Shown: positions 51,035 through 59,403 of the stretch, one piece after another
Layout of the letters: every line of letters begins with the position of its first letter
Numbering within the stretch: the first letter of the stretch is position 1
NCBI RefSeq assembly: GCF_035599575.1
Contig: NZ_CP141179.1
Span: 1,426,001 to 1,490,000 of the forward strand
Direction: 5' to 3'
Source: Roseovarius sp. Pro17
Lineage (GTDB): Bacteria > Pseudomonadota > Alphaproteobacteria > Rhodobacterales > Rhodobacteraceae
DNA: 64,000 nt
Program-made: the position numbers and the translations under genes
Notes under the pieces: model-generated
Told to the model about the DNA's origin: nothing
What the model saw: the letters and a program-made list of their open reading frames with translations, nothing else
Databases searched by the model: none

Positions 51035-53094
51035 GCGCTTCCGATCTGCCCGGCTCTGATCAGCGCCTCCTGACGCCCGGTGCCATCGCCGCGCTGGTGG
51101 CGCTGGCCGTCGGGGCGCTTTGCATGGTGCTGGCGCCCTACATGCCGTGGCTGGTGAAGTTTCCGGCGGAATGGGCGTTGCCTGCCTCGCGCTGGATCGA
51201 CGTCGTCCTGACGTGGTTCCTGAACCTCATCAAGCCCGCCGCGCGCGCCTTTTCCCATGCGCTGGCCTATCCGATGGACTGGGCGCAGGCGCTGCTGCTG
51301 GGTACGCCATGGCCGTTGCTGATCGCGTTGGTCACGGCGCTTGGCTGGCATGTTGGCGGTTGGAAACTTGCGACGCTCAGCATCGTGGGCCTCGGCTTTG
51401 TCGTTGCCTCGGGCTATTGGGTCGAGAGCATGAATACCCTCAGCCTCGTCGCTGTGTCAGTGCCGCTGGCGCTGCTGCTGGGAGGGGCGACGGGTATCCT
51501 CGCCAATGAGGTGCCGCGCGTGAAATCCGCTGTGCAAACCGTCATGGACGTCATGCAAACGGTCCCGACTTTCGCCTATCTCACGCCGCTTCTGCTGCTG
51601 TTCGGTTTTGGCCCCGTCGTGGGCCTGATCGCGTCGGCAATCTATGCCGCCCCGCCCATGGCGCGCAACGTCATCCTCGGATTGGAGCGGATCGAGACCG
51701 ACATCAAGGAGGCCGCGATCATGTCCGGCGGCAGCCGCATGCAGCAGTTGTTTCTGGTCGAGATCCCGTCGGCGACCACCCAGATTATGGTTGGGGTCAA
51801 TCAGTGCCTCATGGCCGCGCTCAGCATGGTGATCATCGCCGCCGTGATCGGCGGATTTGACGATATCGGCTGGGAAGTGCTGCTGACCATGCGCAAGGCG
51901 CAGTTCGGCGCGGCACTGCTCGCAGGGCTCGTGATCGTCGCCTTTGCCATCGTGATCGACCGTATCAGCAGTCGCATGGCGCATGAGCGCGAGCGCCATG
52001 ATGGGCGTGTGACGCTGGGGATTATCGCAGTGGGCGGGGCACTGGCCGTTCTGGCGTGGCTCTATCTGCCGGCGGCGGGCCGGCTGACGCTGCTGGTGCC
52101 GGTGGCCGATTGGGTTGATGGCGCGCTGTCGGCATTTGTGCGCGCCAATGGCAGCGCGCTGGACGCGATCAAGAACGGTGCGATGTTCTACGGCCTGCTG
52201 CCGCTCAGGATCGGCCTCGACGGGGCGGTTCTGCCGTTCACCTGGGGATTTCAGTGGACCGGCGGCATGAGCGCCGCGTTCCTTGCCGTCGCCGCGCTCC
52301 TCGGCGCAGGGCTGGCGGCAACGGGCCGTTTGGCAGCGGGTCTGATGCTGGTGATCGCGGCTGGCGTGATCGAAACCGGCATCGCCGAATTACCATGGCC
52401 TTTTGTGCTGGTCGGCGCGGGCGCCATCGGCTGGGTTGCGGGCGGGCGCAAACTGGCGCTTTTTTCGGTGTTGATGCTGACTGCAGTGCTGCTGTCGGGC
52501 CTCTGGGGCAAGGCGCTGTGGTCGCTGTACCTATCTGGCGCTGCTGTTCTGACCTGTGCGGTCCTAGGCGGTGCGATCGGCCTCGTTTGCGCGCTCAGCC
52601 CGCTGGCGTGGCGCATCGTGCAGCCGATCTGCGACATGCTGCAGACCATCCCGCTGTTTGTGTTCCTAATCCCGGTGCTGATGTTCTTTCAGATTGGCGA
52701 ATTCTCGGCCTTTCTCGCAATCATTCTCTACGCCATCGTGCCGATGATCCGCTACACGCGCCACGGCCTCGTCACCACGCCGCCCGAGTTGATCGAGGCG
52801 GCCGTGTCATCCGGCGCGACCACATGGCAGACCATGCGCGAAGTGCGTGCGCCCTATGCCGCGCCGACGATTCTTTTGGGGCTGAACCAGACGATCCTAT
52901 ATGCTTTCGCGATGCTGGTGATTGCGGCGCTGATTGGCACTACTGGGCTGGGTCAGTCTATTTTCCTCGCGCTGGGGCAGGCCGATGTGGGCCTTGGCAT
53001 CACTGCGGGGGCGTGCATGGCGATCCTTGCGCTAGTGGCGGATCGCCTCGTGCAGGGTTTTGCTGCAGAGAGACGGCGGGTGTTGGGGCTTTAG
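51031..53094 (+). CDS. Double-length ProW-type betaine permease (two permease domains fused)
   Basis: 687 residues, about twice the usual ProW. Two separate BPD_transp-type units are visible, each with its own permease loop. The first has KEAAIMSGGSRMQQLFLVEIP after ETDI. The second has IEAAVSSGATTWQTMREVRAP after TPPEL. Each is preceded by a DVMQTVPTFAYL or DMLQTIPLFVFL helix. The units are paralogous and joined by a membrane-spanning linker. One chain may thus provide the whole channel. Its stop overlaps the sigma-factor stop on the other strand by four bases. Confidence 0.88.
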   Translation: MSASDLPGSDQRLLTPGAIAALVALAVGALCMVLAPYMPWLVKFPAEWALPASRWIDVVLTWFLNLIKPAARAFSHALAYPMDWAQALLLGTPWPLLIALVTALGWHVGGWKLATLSIVGLGFVVASGYWVESMNTLSLVAVSVPLALLLGGATGILANEVPRVKSAVQTVMDVMQTVPTFAYLTPLLLLFGFGPVVGLIASAIYAAPPMARNVILGLERIETDIKEAAIMSGGSRMQQLFLVEIPSATTQIMVGVNQCLMAALSMVIIAAVIGGFDDIGWEVLLTMRKAQFGAALLAGLVIVAFAIVIDRISSRMAHERERHDGRVTLGIIAVGGALAVLAWLYLPAAGRLTLLVPVADWVDGALSAFVRANGSALDAIKNGAMFYGLLPLRIGLDGAVLPFTWGFQWTGGMSAAFLAVAALLGAGLAATGRLAAGLMLVIAAGVIETGIAELPWPFVLVGAGAIGWVAGGRKLALFSVLMLTAVLLSGLWGKALWSLYLSGAAVLTCAVLGGAIGLVCALSPLAWRIVQPICDMLQTIPLFVFLIPVLMFFQIGEFSAFLAIILYAIVPMIRYTRHGLVTTPPELIEAAVSSGATTWQTMREVRAPYAAPTILLGLNQTILYAFAMLVIAALIGTTGLGQSIFLALGQADVGLGITAGACMAILALVADRLVQGFAAERRRVLGL

Positions 53095-53627
53095 AATAGG
53101 CTGGAGACCGGCGCGCCGGGGGCAAGGTCCATGTCGCGGCGCAGTTGCGCGCGGGCACGGGCAAGGCGCGACATCACCGTGTTTTTGGCGCAACCGGTCT
53201 GGCCTGCCAGCGCCGCTGGGCTGGTTTCGCCAGCCATGACCAGCGCAATCAGCGCACCTTGGTCGGCGGGCAGGCGGGCGATAGCGCCTTGCAGATCGCT
53301 GAGCGCGAGGCTGGCAAAGACTTCCGGCTCGATACTGGGGCCGTCGGCCTCGTCCAGTTGCATCATCGGCGCGCGACGCAATCCCTGACGGAATAAATTG
53401 CGCAAGGCGGCGCGTGCATAGGCGCGCAGATCGTCGACACCCTCCACGTCGTACCTGCGCCGCCAAAGCCGCAGTAGCGTCTCTTGCGCCAGATCCTGCG
53501 CCTCGGCCTCACTTCCGGCGAGGCGGCGCGCCAGACGCATGAGGTCAGGGTGTAGCTCGACGATATTATGGGTGACACAGGCAGTAGCAGGTGGCGACTG
53601 GGTGATTTGGGGCAGCGGATGATTCAT
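53091..53627 (-). CDS. ECF-type RNA polymerase sigma factor
   Basis: 178 residues. Region 2 spans LHPDLMRLARRLAGSEAEAQDLAQETLLRLWRR (given in positions about 26-58), and region 4 has LPADQGALIALVMAG then the helix-turn-helix ALAGQTGCAKNTVMSRLARAR. It is short and lacks extra domains. No anti-sigma gene is adjacent, which is unusual. It is divergent from a small EF-hand protein with a 263-base gap that is likely to contain its target or own promoter. Confidence 0.85.
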   Translation of the reverse strand: MNHPLPQITQSPPATACVTHNIVELHPDLMRLARRLAGSEAEAQDLAQETLLRLWRRRYDVEGVDDLRAYARAALRNLFRQGLRRAPMMQLDEADGPSIEPEVFASLALSDLQGAIARLPADQGALIALVMAGETSPAALAGQTGCAKNTVMSRLARARAQLRRDMDLAPGAPVSSLF

Positions 53628-53890
53628 TGGACAGGCCTTTATCGTGTCGGGTCTATTAAATGTGGCATCCTTTTAAGCCACTGCAATCCGGGGGTTTTCC
53701 GCCCATTCCGCGCAATGCCCCTTTTTGCGCGGAGGTGCGCCGCCCGCCACACCCCATATCGGCAATGTGCCGCCGGATGGCGGCGTTCGACGTCACCTGA
53801 TGGACGCAAACCGCCCCGCCCGCGTCTTGTGAGGTGAAGCGGGCAATGATGCCACTTCCCAAGACGACAAGAGACTTAAGGAGAAACTAA

Positions 53891-54142
53891 ATGACTAAAT
53901 TCATCGTACTCGCACTCGGCATGGGCGCACTGGCAACCAGCGCGTTCGCAGACATCAGCGCCCTTGACGCCAACGGAGATGGCATGCTGACCGTGGACGA
54001 GGTTCAGGCAGCCTATCCCGAAGTCACTGCTGACCAGTTCAGCCAGATCGACGTGAACGGCGACGGCGCAATCGACGACGCCGAGATGGGGGAAGCACAG
54101 GCCAATGGCCTGATGCCCGCAGCCTCCGCCGACGAAGGCTAA
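53891..54142 (+). CDS. Small exported EF-hand calcium-binding protein
   Basis: 83 residues with an AAGGAG ribosome site and a signal peptide (TKFIVLALGMGALATSAFA). Two canonical calcium-binding loops follow: DANGDGMLTVDE and DVNGDGAIDDAE, each with Asp/Asn at positions 1, 3, 5 and an acidic residue at 12. It probably buffers or senses periplasmic Ca2+. It is divergent from the ECF sigma gene, so a regulatory link is possible. Confidence 0.88.
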   Translation: MTKFIVLALGMGALATSAFADISALDANGDGMLTVDEVQAAYPEVTADQFSQIDVNGDGAIDDAEMGEAQANGLMPAASADEG

Positions 54143-54153
54143 ACCTAAAAGAC

Positions 54154-54178
54154 GCCCGGCGGCCATGTGGCGCCGGGC
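54154..54178 (+). terminator. Hairpin after the EF-hand gene
   Basis: Eight-base stem GCCCGGCG/CGCCGGGC with a nine-base loop, 12 bases after the stop; the tail TAACGGTTTT is only weakly T-rich. Confidence 0.55.
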
Positions 54179-54240
54179 TAACGGTTTTCCCGGGCCGCCA
54201 TTCTTCTCCAGCAGACACTGATAGTCATGGGAAAAGTAGT

Positions 54241-54273
54241 CGCAGGGTGGCCCCTCATTAGGGCCGCCCTGCG
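54241..54273. repeat. 13-base-pair hairpin between convergent genes
   Basis: CGCAGGGTGGCCC pairs with GGGCCGCCCTGCG (12 Watson-Crick pairs and one G-T) around a seven-base loop. Likely a terminator for the leftward arginine operon; the T run after it on that strand is short. Confidence 0.6.
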
Positions 54274-54292
54274 GTGCCATCGATTGAAACCC

Positions 54293-54326
54293 ATGCGGCG
54301 CGGCCCATCATGGTGCCGCGCCGCAT
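54293..54326. repeat. 11-base perfect inverted repeat before the ocd stop
   Basis: ATGCGGCGCGG and CCGCGCCGCAT flank a 12-base loop, about 60 bases past the stop of ornithine cyclodeaminase. With the neighbouring hairpin it forms a bidirectional stop region or transcript-end stabiliser. Confidence 0.6.
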
Positions 54327-54384
54327 GCATTTGTTTGGGTGATATTGCCAGGCCAGTGGATTTAGGCTCGGCCCGTCACAAGTA

Positions 54385-55440
54385 TTACTTGGGCGCAGCC
54401 CGCCGTACCATGCCAAACAGGTCGCGCGGATCGTCGGGATCGGCCAGCATGTCCAGGTCCTGGTGAAAATCCGTGCCCTCGATCTTGGCACGCACATACC
54501 GCAGCGCGCTGAAATCCTCGGTGGCAAAGCCGACCGAGTCAAAAAGCGTGATTTGCGCATCGCTTGTGCGGCCTTTGGCTGTGCCGGTCATCACTTGCCA
54601 CAGTTCGGTCACGGGAAAATCCTCGGCCATCTGCTGAATTTCGCCCTCAATGCGGGTCTGGGGCGGGAATTCGACAAAGACGTCCGAGCGCTCCAATATG
54701 GCCGGGGCCAATTCCGTCTTGCCGGGGCAGTCGCCGCCGATGGCGTTGATATGCACGCCCGCGCCGACCATGTTGTCGGTCAGGATCGTCGCATATTGCT
54801 TGTCGGCCGTGCAGGTCGTGATGATCTGCGCACCTTCCATGCTGGCCTCGGCTGAATCGCACTCGATTACGTTCAGGCCCAGCCCGGCGAGGTTTTTCGC
54901 GGCCTTTGCGGTCGCTGCCTTGTCGATATCGTAAAGGCGCACAGTCTTGATGCCGACAATGGCCTTCATCGCGAGGCTCTGGAATTCCGATTGCGCGCCG
55001 TTGCCGATCATCGCCATCGTGTCCGCGCCCTTGGGGGCGAGGTATTTCGCGACCAGCGCCGATGTGGCAGCGGTCCTGAGCGCGGTCAGGATCGTCATTT
55101 CGCTCAACAGCACGGGATAGCCGTTGCCGACATTCGCCAAGAGGCCAAAGGCAGTGACCGTCTGAAGGCCTTGCTTGGTGTTGCTGGGGTGGCCGTTCAC
55201 GTATTTAAACCCATAAACCTCGCCATCCGAGGTGGGCATCAGCTCAATCACGCCCTCTTCGGAGTGGCTGGCGACGCGGGGCGTCTTGTCGAACAACTCC
55301 CAGCGCTTGAAGTCCTCTTCGATGTAGTCGGCGAGGCCGGTCAGCATCGGCTCAATGCCGATATGGTGGATCAGCTTCATCATATTATCGACGCTGACGA
55401 AGGGCACATAGGCCTTGTGGGACGGGGACAGGTTGCTCAT
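54385..55440 (-). CDS. ocd: Ornithine cyclodeaminase
   Basis: 351 residues from the ATG overlapping the upstream stop by one base. NAD motif AMIGNGAQSEFQSLAM, conserved MPTSDGEVYGFKYVNGHP, and the catalytic Asp in HINAIGGDCPGKTEL, as in ornithine cyclodeaminase/mu-crystallin enzymes. It converts ornithine to proline and ammonia. Last gene of the arginase-CtlX-OCD operon, so it finishes an arginine-to-proline route. Confidence 0.9.
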   Translation of the reverse strand: MSNLSPSHKAYVPFVSVDNMMKLIHHIGIEPMLTGLADYIEEDFKRWELFDKTPRVASHSEEGVIELMPTSDGEVYGFKYVNGHPSNTKQGLQTVTAFGLLANVGNGYPVLLSEMTILTALRTAATSALVAKYLAPKGADTMAMIGNGAQSEFQSLAMKAIVGIKTVRLYDIDKAATAKAAKNLAGLGLNVIECDSAEASMEGAQIITTCTADKQYATILTDNMVGAGVHINAIGGDCPGKTELAPAILERSDVFVEFPPQTRIEGEIQQMAEDFPVTELWQVMTGTAKGRTSDAQITLFDSVGFATEDFSALRYVRAKIEGTDFHQDLDMLADPDDPRDLFGMVRRAAPK

Positions 55441-56378
55441 CACAGGCTCTTTTCGATGTTTGTGTTGCGTTTGGCGAGGTGCAGACCGGCGATCATGCAG
55501 CGCACCGATCCTCCGGCGCTCTCGATCGTGGGAATGTCGAGGGGAACGATGCGGGTGGACCGCTCAATCAGGGCGATCTGACGCTTGTCCAGCGCGGCCA
55601 GTGCGCGCGATGACATGGCGGTCATCAGGCCGGCAGGTGTGCTGAGTTCAATGGCGTTGCCAGCGAATTCGGCGATCTGGTGATGCGTCAGGTCGATCAC
55701 GTCACGGCCCGGCTCGGCCAGACGTTCGGCGATTTCCAGACGGCGGGGGGCGTTTTCTATCATGTCGAGGCTGACCATAGCAAAATGCGTGCCAATCGTC
55801 ATGATGACGTTGGTATGATAGACGGGCGCGCCACTTTCGTCGACGGCGGCGAACACCATCGGCTCATAGCCGAAGTTGGTGCAAAACCGCTCCAGCAGGA
55901 TCGGATCGGCGCGGTGCGAGCGCGCGACATAGGCGATGCGCCCGATATGGTCGATGACCATCGCGCCGGTGCCCTCCAGCGCCATTCCGTCCGGTTCCAG
56001 CCCCGAATAGTCGGTGACGGCCTGCACGCGGTATTCGGCCTTCAACATCTCGATCACATCGCTGCGCCTTTCGCGGCGGCGGCTGGGCACGAACATCGGG
56101 TAGATTGCGACATGCCCGCCCGGATGGGTCGAAAACCAGTTGTTCGGGAATACGGCGTCGGGGGTGTCATCCCGCTCGTCCTGAAAGACGTGCACCCCGA
56201 CGCCCTCGTCCTGCAGGCGGGCGACCGCGCCATCGAACTCGGCGCAGGCGTTTGCGGCGACCTCATCGACGGTCAGGTCCGGGGTTGATTGGAACCGGTT
56301 GTCGGTCGCCGTCTCGGGGTTCGGATGGAACCTGTTCGGGCGGATCATCACCACGCTGGAGGGGGCTTGAACCGTCAT
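55440..56378 (-). CDS. ctlX: CtlX-type arginine deiminase-related hydrolase
   Basis: 312 residues of the amidinotransferase/deiminase fold: FPNNWFSTHPGG (substrate carboxylate region), the catalytic His in YHTNVIMTIG, and the catalytic Cys in SAGGSVRCMIAG near the C-terminus. Relatives in similar operons are named citrulline-utilisation hydrolase; the true reaction is not firmly known. It is coupled to arginase by a four-base overlap and to ocd by a one-base overlap, which ties it to guanidino or ureido amino acid breakdown. Confidence 0.8.
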   Translation of the reverse strand: MTVQAPSSVVMIRPNRFHPNPETATDNRFQSTPDLTVDEVAANACAEFDGAVARLQDEGVGVHVFQDERDDTPDAVFPNNWFSTHPGGHVAIYPMFVPSRRRERRSDVIEMLKAEYRVQAVTDYSGLEPDGMALEGTGAMVIDHIGRIAYVARSHRADPILLERFCTNFGYEPMVFAAVDESGAPVYHTNVIMTIGTHFAMVSLDMIENAPRRLEIAERLAEPGRDVIDLTHHQIAEFAGNAIELSTPAGLMTAMSSRALAALDKRQIALIERSTRIVPLDIPTIESAGGSVRCMIAGLHLAKRNTNIEKSL

Positions 56379-57304
56379 GAAAAGGCCTGCGTCGGGCGGT
56401 CGAATACGCGTCGTCCAAGGGCCGAGGCCGCCAGATCCACCATCACCTGCGCGGTGCGCCCCCGGTCATCCAGAAACGGGTTCAACTCGACCAGATCCAG
56501 CGAGGTCATGAGGCCCGAGTCGCAGATTATTTCCATCGCCAAATGCCCCTCTCGCATCGTCGCCCCGCCGGGAACGGTGGTGCCGACGGCAGGCGCAAAG
56601 CTGGGGTCGAGGAAATCGACATCAAGTGAGACATGCAGCATCCCGTTCGCATTTTGCACATCCGCGAGGAATTCGGTGAGGGGGCGGGCGATGCCCGTCT
56701 CGTCGATGCTGCGCATGTCGTGATAGCGCACGTTGGTCAATTGCATCGCCTCGCGCTCTTCTGGGTCGACGGATCGCAGGCCCAGCAGGCAGATATTTTC
56801 ATGCGGAATCGGATGCGCGACCTTGGGAAAACCGTGAAAACCCGCGCGCCCTGTCACATAGCCCAAGGGTGCGCCGTGCAGATTGCCCGACTCGGTGCTC
56901 TGCGGAGTGTGGTAGTCGGTATGCGCGTCCAGCCACAGAACAAACAGAGGGCGATCCTGCCGCGCCGCATGGTTCGCGGCACCCAGCACTGATCCCAGCG
57001 CCAGACCATGATCGCCACCGAGGAAGATCGGGAGGCCGCGCGGCAGTGCCTCTTCGGCGGCGCGGGCGAGGGCGGCGGTCCAGCCGATCATCTCGGCCGG
57101 CTCGTGCAGATGGTCGGGCAGGTCCGGATGCGCCTCGGCCGCGTCGGGCGCGATATTGCCGATATCGACCACATCATGGCCCAGATCGGCGAGCGCCGGG
57201 CCGATTCCGGCCACACGATACGCGTCGGGGCCCATGAGGCAGCCTTGGCGGCGTTTGCCACTGTCCATTGGTGCGCCGATCAGGATGCAGGTTTTGGCGG
57301 TCAT
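56375..57304 (-). CDS. rocF: Arginase
   Basis: 309 residues from the ATG at 57304 (AGAGGAG ribosome site); the frame continues open upstream for over 700 bases through the regulator region and is not coding there. The manganese-binding motifs are LGGDHGLALGS, WLDAHTDYHT and SLDVDFLDPSFAP. It cleaves arginine to ornithine and urea. First gene of the operon, divergent from an Lrp-type regulator with candidate binding sites in between. Confidence 0.93.
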   Translation of the reverse strand: MTAKTCILIGAPMDSGKRRQGCLMGPDAYRVAGIGPALADLGHDVVDIGNIAPDAAEAHPDLPDHLHEPAEMIGWTAALARAAEEALPRGLPIFLGGDHGLALGSVLGAANHAARQDRPLFVLWLDAHTDYHTPQSTESGNLHGAPLGYVTGRAGFHGFPKVAHPIPHENICLLGLRSVDPEEREAMQLTNVRYHDMRSIDETGIARPLTEFLADVQNANGMLHVSLDVDFLDPSFAPAVGTTVPGGATMREGHLAMEIICDSGLMTSLDLVELNPFLDDRGRTAQVMVDLAASALGRRVFDRPTQAFS

Positions 57305-57337
57305 GATAGTCTCCTCTTTGGGCTTGAGTGCAATCTG

Positions 57338-57375
57338 TTGCGCAAATGGGGCGAATGGAATAGTGCAATTTGCAC
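57338..57375. promoter_or_regulatory. Two Lrp-type operator-like sites upstream of arginase
   Basis: TTGCGCAA (57338-57345) and GTGCAATTTGCAC (57363-57375) are palindromes whose centres are about 28 bases apart. Similar TTGC/GCAA half-sites, repeated in phase, are typical for Lrp/AsnC regulators. They sit between the divergent arginase and lrp starts. Confidence 0.6.
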
Positions 57376-57419
57376 AAATGGGAATAAGATTGCTCGAAAC
57401 GGAAGGATAGGCTGGCGAA

Positions 57420-57848
57420 ATGGACAATATTGACCAATCCCTGATATCAACGCTGCGCCATAACGCGCGCGCGTCGCTTTCTGACCTTGCGGCCAGCTTG
57501 GGCGTGTCGCGCACCACGGTGCGCTCGCGCATTGAGCGTTTGCAGCGCAGCGGCGAGATCGTCGGCTTTTCGGTCGTGCTGAAGGGCGACGCGGCGCGCG
57601 ATCCGGTGCGTGGGTTGATGATGCTGGGCATTGAGGGGCGTGGCACTGATCGAATCCTGCGCCAGCTGAATGGGCTGAGTGCGGTGCGCGCCAGCCATAC
57701 GACCAACGGGCGCTGGGATATCATCGTGGAAATCGGCGCGCCAACGCTGGAAGAGCTGGACCGCGTTTTGGCGCAGGTCAGGCGCATGGACGGGATCGTG
57801 AGCAGCGAAACGAGCCTGCTGTTGAGTACGCGTAAGTCAGCGGGGTAA
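57420..57848 (+). CDS. Lrp/AsnC-family transcriptional regulator
   Basis: 142 residues: N-terminal helix-turn-helix DQSLISTLRHNARASLSDLA...GVSRTTVRSRIERL and a C-terminal ligand-binding (RAM) domain with GRWDIIVEIGAPTLEELDRVL. Probably senses arginine, ornithine or proline and controls the divergent arginase-ctlX-ocd operon, autoregulating itself. It is a typical length for the family. Confidence 0.9.
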   Translation: MDNIDQSLISTLRHNARASLSDLAASLGVSRTTVRSRIERLQRSGEIVGFSVVLKGDAARDPVRGLMMLGIEGRGTDRILRQLNGLSAVRASHTTNGRWDIIVEIGAPTLEELDRVLAQVRRMDGIVSSETSLLLSTRKSAG

Positions 57849-57866
57849 GCGTCGCCGTGGCCAACG

Positions 57867-58865
57867 TCAAACGCGCGCCGCGCGCAGCCTCTCCTGAAAA
57901 TAGGCCACCCCCTGTTCGTGCCGGGGCGAGAGGGGCCCGGCACGGTAGCCACCACTCGCGTAGTTTTTCTGCGTCTCAATGCACACCTCGAAATCTTCGC
58001 GCACGACCTGCATGTTGTCCTCGATGGTCTGCGCACGCGCGTTTGCCGTCGCTTCGGATGTATCGGCGAAATAGAAGTTATAGATCAATTCAGTGCGCTG
58101 GTGGTCGATAGGATTGATGCGCGACGTGTTCATACCGCCGTTGAACAGCGACAGCGTCCAGTTGGGCCACATCCACATCCATTTACCACGGTAAAACAGC
58201 CCCTCACGCGGCGGCGCGGTCATGCGCACCATGCCGTCCAGCGCCACTGTCTCGAACGCCTCGAACTCGATCGAGCGGTGAAATTCGGGGTGGATGCCGG
58301 GGATATGATAGCCCTCGACGAAATTGTCGGTGTAGATTTTCCAGTTGGCATCAAAGATCAGGCGTTCTTGGTGAACCCACTGAAAGTTTTCAATGGGCTC
58401 ACCCTCCAGTTCGGCGGCGATATGGCCCAGCTGCGCCTCAAAGGATTGCTCGGGCGCGATGGCGACAAACAGAAGGCCGCGCCAGATATGCCACTCAACC
58501 CGGTCCAGCGCCCATTCGCTTTTGTCGAAATCAGCGTCGTCACCCCAGAACGGCACGTTCAGCAACGATCCGTCCTCGCCCCAGACCCATTGGTGATAGG
58601 GGCATCGGATGGTGTTGCAGCGCCCGGACCCTTCGGGCAGCAGGCGTGCGCCGCGGTGGCGACAGACGTTGCGGTAGGCCTTGATGCCGTCGCGCGTGCG
58701 CAGGGCGAAGGCTTTCTGGCCTGCGATTTCGGTCGCGATGTAATCGCCCCGCTCGGCCAGCTGCGATGCAGGGCCGATCAACTGCCAAGTCGCGCTGAAG
58801 ATCCGCTGCACATCCTCGGCGTGAATGTCGGGCGACGTGTAGTTAACGGGATCGAGATTGCGCAT
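57867..58865 (-). CDS. Rieske non-heme iron oxygenase alpha subunit, choline-monooxygenase-like
   Basis: 332 residues, compact for the family. Rieske ligands C68, H70, C88, H91 (CRHRGARLL, CPYHQW); iron site TDNFVEGYH with E184, H187, H192. The DNFVEGYHIPGIHPEF form is close to choline monooxygenase-like and other amine-oxidising members. It is monocistronic, between the Lrp gene (convergent) and dsbB (same strand, 68 bases away). No reductase partner. The substrate is unknown; a quaternary or aromatic amine is the best guess. Confidence 0.82.
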   Translation of the reverse strand: MRNLDPVNYTSPDIHAEDVQRIFSATWQLIGPASQLAERGDYIATEIAGQKAFALRTRDGIKAYRNVCRHRGARLLPEGSGRCNTIRCPYHQWVWGEDGSLLNVPFWGDDADFDKSEWALDRVEWHIWRGLLFVAIAPEQSFEAQLGHIAAELEGEPIENFQWVHQERLIFDANWKIYTDNFVEGYHIPGIHPEFHRSIEFEAFETVALDGMVRMTAPPREGLFYRGKWMWMWPNWTLSLFNGGMNTSRINPIDHQRTELIYNFYFADTSEATANARAQTIEDNMQVVREDFEVCIETQKNYASGGYRAGPLSPRHEQGVAYFQERLRAARV

Positions 58866-58933
58866 GGCGGCACCTGACTGTGCGTGGATCGCCAGAACGC
58901 TAGGCTACGACATGCGCCCCGGTCAAGCGTCGC

Positions 58934-59401
58934 TCAGCGCCGTGCTGCCATACCCCACAACACCGCCAGCCCCAGCGAGGCCAGCATGTTCCAGCTGGCC
59001 ATCGACAGGCCGGCCATTTGCCACGCGACCTGATCGCACATGACCACACCCAAGGGGCCATCCAAGCTGAGCAGGTCTGCGCCTGACCCTGTGGTAAGGC
59101 TGCTGCCGGTGCAGGATGTCGGCCCCTGCCACCAGCCACGCTCGACCCCGGTATGGTAGGCGGCGATGCCCGCGCTGGTCAGCGCTGCCAGCATTCCCAG
59201 CCACGGCATAAAGCGACCATGCGACCAACGCCCAAGCGCCAGGGCGAACAGGCCAATCAGCGCGGCAGCGACATGCGGCCAGCGTTGCCACAGGCACAAC
59301 TGGCACGGGGCCAGCCCGCCGATATGCTGGAACGCGTAGGCGCCTGCCAGAAGCGCAACCGACCCGAGGGCGGCGAGGGCGATATATGCGTTGCGGCTCA
59401 T
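58934..59401 (-). CDS. dsbB: Disulfide bond formation protein B
   Basis: 155 residues with four membrane helices. The quinone-side redox pair lies in APCQLCLW (CxxC) after the first helix, and the periplasmic pair is TSCTG with MCDQV. It reoxidises DsbA using quinone. It starts three bases after the stop of the YqaA-like gene, so the two are cotranscribed. Confidence 0.88.
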   Translation of the reverse strand: MSRNAYIALAALGSVALLAGAYAFQHIGGLAPCQLCLWQRWPHVAAALIGLFALALGRWSHGRFMPWLGMLAALTSAGIAAYHTGVERGWWQGPTSCTGSSLTTGSGADLLSLDGPLGVVMCDQVAWQMAGLSMASWNMLASLGLAVLWGMAARR

Positions 59402-59403
59402 GT

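Noticed and set aside
57305..58036. N-terminal extension of the arginase frame to 553 residues
   Set aside because: It runs antisense through the Lrp gene and its operators; the ATG at 57304 has a good ribosome site and gives normal arginase length.
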